NCBI GenBank assembly: GCA_025450975.1
Contig: JANWLI010000095.1
Coordinates: forward strand, 1-8,342
Direction of reading: 5' to 3'
DNA from: Candidatus Kapaibacterium sp.
Lineage (GTDB): Bacteria; Bacteroidota; Ignavibacteria; Palsa-1295
DNA length: 8,342 bases
In this document: piece by piece, positions 6,453-8,342 of the stretch
How the letters are laid out: each line of letters opens with the position of its first letter
Position numbering within the stretch: position 1 is the first letter of the stretch
Notes under the pieces: model-generated
What the model was told of the DNA's origin: nothing
What the model saw: the letters and a program-made list of their open reading frames with translations, nothing else
Database searches by the model: none
Position numbers and translations under genes: made by a program

Positions 6453-7120
6453 ATATGAAGGTCGTTATTTTTCCCATTCTCATTCTAGCCTCTCTGTTTT
6501 CCTGTGCTAAAGAGGGAGCGGAAAAGGACGCTGGTTTGCAGGATAGCATCCGTGTCGCGCAAAGCGTCGATAGCGTACTCAAAGAAGCAATCCGGCTTGG
6601 AGATACGACCAATAGCCCAGACCCGATGCCTGGCTCGGCAGAAGTACCGATCGGCCAACTACCACTTCTTCATTCGTCGGTTCTTGCTCAATTTCATCCT
6701 AATCCCGAAGGATTCTATCGTTACCGTTCGTTAGCATACGATTCAGCGCTTGTGCGCGCCGAATCCGTCTCGTTCTTCAAGGATAAAGACGACACCACTC
6801 GCATTCTTCGCTGTGTTATCGTCGATCAGAATGAGCAGACGGCAAACACTTTGATCAAACAGATCATAGAAGTCAAGAAGCAAGGGTTCAAAGAGTTTGA
6901 TGTCAGCGGTACAAAGGTTAAGGCCTACTATACTGAGATCAAGGGTATGCCGGCAATTCATGGATACAATCCTGTCAAGAATGTTGCAACATTAAACATC
7001 CTCTGCGGCGATCATCGGCTTGTCTTATTTCGAGAGGACAAGGCGACGTCGACCGAACATCTTCTCTCCTTAGCGAAAACAATGGATCTTCAGCGTTTAT
7101 CAGAAATGGTCCCACAATGA
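6449..7120 (+). CDS. Putative lipoprotein of unknown function
   Basis: The 223-residue product opens with MNMKVVIFPILILASLFSC, a lipoprotein signal with lipobox L16-F17-S18-C19, so C19 is likely lipidated and the protein anchored in the envelope. The phenylalanine at -2 is uncommon in proteobacterial lipoboxes but tolerated. Translation may begin at ATG 6449, overlapping the previous stop, or at ATG 6455. The mature part has a low-complexity, Asp/Ser-rich linker to about residue 65. A globular region follows, including a strand-and-helix stretch (RILRCVIVDQ, about 127-136) and a later NVATLNILCGDHRLVLF that looks like a beta-hairpin. I do not recognise a family. The gene is coupled by 4-bp ATGA overlaps to the unknown gene upstream and to rnr downstream. 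That places an envelope protein inside an RNA-decay gene cluster, which may reflect cotranscription only. Confidence 0.85.
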   Translation: MNMKVVIFPILILASLFSCAKEGAEKDAGLQDSIRVAQSVDSVLKEAIRLGDTTNSPDPMPGSAEVPIGQLPLLHSSVLAQFHPNPEGFYRYRSLAYDSALVRAESVSFFKDKDDTTRILRCVIVDQNEQTANTLIKQIIEVKKQGFKEFDVSGTKVKAYYTEIKGMPAIHGYNPVKNVATLNILCGDHRLVLFREDKATSTEHLLSLAKTMDLQRLSEMVPQ

Positions 7121-8342
7121 GGGGAAAAGCAAAGTTTAGTTACCGTACGAAAAGCAAGTCTGAAAGTACCAAGCCCCTCGACGAGCGGCTGCGGAATCTC
7201 TTTGCTGAGCATCCGGGCGAGCTATTTAAAACGAACGAGATCTCAAAGATCCTGAAGATCAAGTCTGATGCAAAGGAGTATCAGGAGCTTCGCGATCTCC
7301 TACGAGAACTTGAGCGCATCGGCGGGATCACGAAAGGCACACGCCGCAGATTCGGGTATGTGCCTCCGTTACCCGGTCAGATCACGGGAGTACTCACTTT
7401 AACGCGTGCTGGTGATGGCATTGTCACACCGCGACGCGAAGATGCCCTCAAAGAAAAGATCTTTGTCGCAAAGCAAAATCTTGCCCATGCACGCTCCGGC
7501 GATATCGTGAAAGTATCGGTATCGCCCGACCGCAAGGCAGGTACGATCGAAGGAAGAGTTGCGGAAGTGGTACGACGTTCACGTGAGGGTATTGACGCAC
7601 GTTCACATGAGCCTGAACGGCAGGTAAAGGCCAAGATTCGCCAGATCGAATTAGCTGATGAAGATGAATTGCCTCGCCGAGCTGCACCGAAGAAACAAGT
7701 CGCCTTCCAGGATGAAATGCGACTACTCGCGCAAGTGCTAGGATTACCTCCGGAATTTCCGAAGGCAGTGCTCGATGAAGCACATGCCATTCCGCACGAG
7801 ATCCCTGCAAGTGAGATTGCAAAAAGAATGGATCTCCGGAAAGAAACGATCTTTACGATCGATCCCGAAGATGCAAAAGACTTTGACGATGCGATATCGC
7901 TAACCAAGAATATCGATGGGACACTAACGCTCGGCGTCCACATCGCTGACGTCAGCCACTACGTCCGCGAAGGGACTCCGCTAGATGATGAGGCCTTTGC
8001 ACGTAGCACCTCCGTCTACCTCGCCGGCGGCGTCATTCCAATGCTTCCCGAAGCGCTCTCAACCGATATTTGCTCGTTAAAGCCGAACGTTGACAGACTC
8101 ACCTACTCGGTGATCATGACCGTCGATCCAACAACGGGGACGGTACAATCTGCGCGCTTCGAAAAATCTGTGATCCGCAGCATCCAGCGGTTCTCGTATG
8201 AAGAGGCTGAAGAACGGACTACTACCGGCCGCGGAAAGTATGCGAGACTTCTTAAGGAGATGCGTGCGCTATCGGTCAAGATGTATGAACTTCGCCGCGC
8301 TGCCGGTTCGATCGACTTCGAAACTGACGAAGTACGGTTTAC
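7117..8342 (+). CDS. rnr: Ribonuclease R (3' truncated by window end), apparently lacking the second cold-shock domain
   Basis: The first 408 residues of a 3'-5' exoribonuclease of the RNase II/R family are visible; the frame runs off the right edge. A winged-helix-like N-terminal region (about 21-82) is followed by one OB-fold cold-shock domain (about 87-154: GQITGVLTLTRAGDGIV ... KIFVAKQNLAHARSGDIVKV ... GRVAEVVRR). The RNB domain starts near 245: TIDPEDAKDFDDAI contains the four metal-binding aspartates (D249, D255, D257, D258), then HIADVSHYVREG, TSVYLAGGVIPMLPE, CSLKP and GSIDFETDEVRF. RNase R degrades structured RNA, with roles in rRNA quality control and mRNA decay. Normally two cold-shock domains precede RNB; here residues 155-203 hold only a charged linker before LAQVLGLPPEFP. 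The ATG at 7117 overlaps the lipoprotein stop (ATGA), so it is translationally coupled. RNase II is the alternative name for relatives, but the DAKDFDDA form and N-terminal helices favour RNase R. Confidence 0.95.
   Translation, partial: MRGKAKFSYRTKSKSESTKPLDERLRNLFAEHPGELFKTNEISKILKIKSDAKEYQELRDLLRELERIGGITKGTRRRFGYVPPLPGQITGVLTLTRAGDGIVTPRREDALKEKIFVAKQNLAHARSGDIVKVSVSPDRKAGTIEGRVAEVVRRSREGIDARSHEPERQVKAKIRQIELADEDELPRRAAPKKQVAFQDEMRLLAQVLGLPPEFPKAVLDEAHAIPHEIPASEIAKRMDLRKETIFTIDPEDAKDFDDAISLTKNIDGTLTLGVHIADVSHYVREGTPLDDEAFARSTSVYLAGGVIPMLPEALSTDICSLKPNVDRLTYSVIMTVDPTTGTVQSARFEKSVIRSIQRFSYEEAEERTTTGRGKYARLLKEMRALSVKMYELRRAAGSIDFETDEVRF

Noticed and set aside
7870..7890. Possible loss of RNase R catalytic residues
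   Set aside because: All four conserved aspartates of the TIDPEDAKDFDD motif are present, so the nuclease site appears intact.
7377..7943. Minus-strand open frame of 188 codons opposite rnr
   Set aside because: Its serine-rich, low-complexity translation is typical of antisense of a real coding region, and rnr is secure in this stretch.
1..8342. CRISPR arrays, tRNA or rRNA genes, insertion sequences, prophage or defence modules
   Set aside because: No spaced direct repeats, cloverleaf-like segments, transposase motifs or terminal inverted repeats were seen; nearly all bases are covered by housekeeping-type coding regions.

Overview
The window comes from a Gram-negative bacterial chromosome with roughly balanced base composition and tightly packed genes. 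A lipoprotein signal ending in L-F-S-C, a periplasmic SurA-like protein with a signal peptide, and a near-absence of good Shine-Dalgarno sites suggest the Bacteroidota/Chlorobi (FCB) side of bacteria, perhaps an Ignavibacteria- or Kapabacteria-like lineage. This placement is an inference; there is no rRNA or other marker here to settle it.

Layout. Bases 1-3783 carry a rightward block: the 3' end of an unrecognised gene (1-183), a YbdK/GCS2-family carboxylate-amine ligase (230-1339), an exported SurA-N-like protein without a PPIase domain (1336-1944), the transcription antitermination factor NusB (1984-2541) and an Atg22/UMF1-type MFS transporter (2545-3783). The leftward gene recG (6005-3765) converges on the transporter gene, and their 3' ends overlap by 19 bp. 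Only 27 bp separate the recG start from a second rightward block: a 139-residue protein of unknown family (6033-6452), a lipoprotein of unknown family (6449-7120) and the 5' part of an RNase R gene (7117 to the window end). Each of the last two joins overlaps by 4 bp (ATGA).

How the genes work together. Most named genes are housekeeping functions: transcription elongation control (NusB), replication-fork and recombination repair (RecG), and RNA decay (RNase R). YbdK-like ligase, SurA-N-like protein and transporter add small-molecule and envelope functions with no evident common pathway. I see no mobile element, CRISPR array, tRNA, rRNA, toxin-antitoxin pair or defence module, and no gap between genes is longer than about 50 bases.

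I did not find a clear new biological system. The points most worth a second look are the RNase R, whose second cold-shock domain appears to be absent and replaced by an unrelated linker of about 50 residues; the two unknown genes translationally coupled to it; and the stand-alone SurA-N-like protein.
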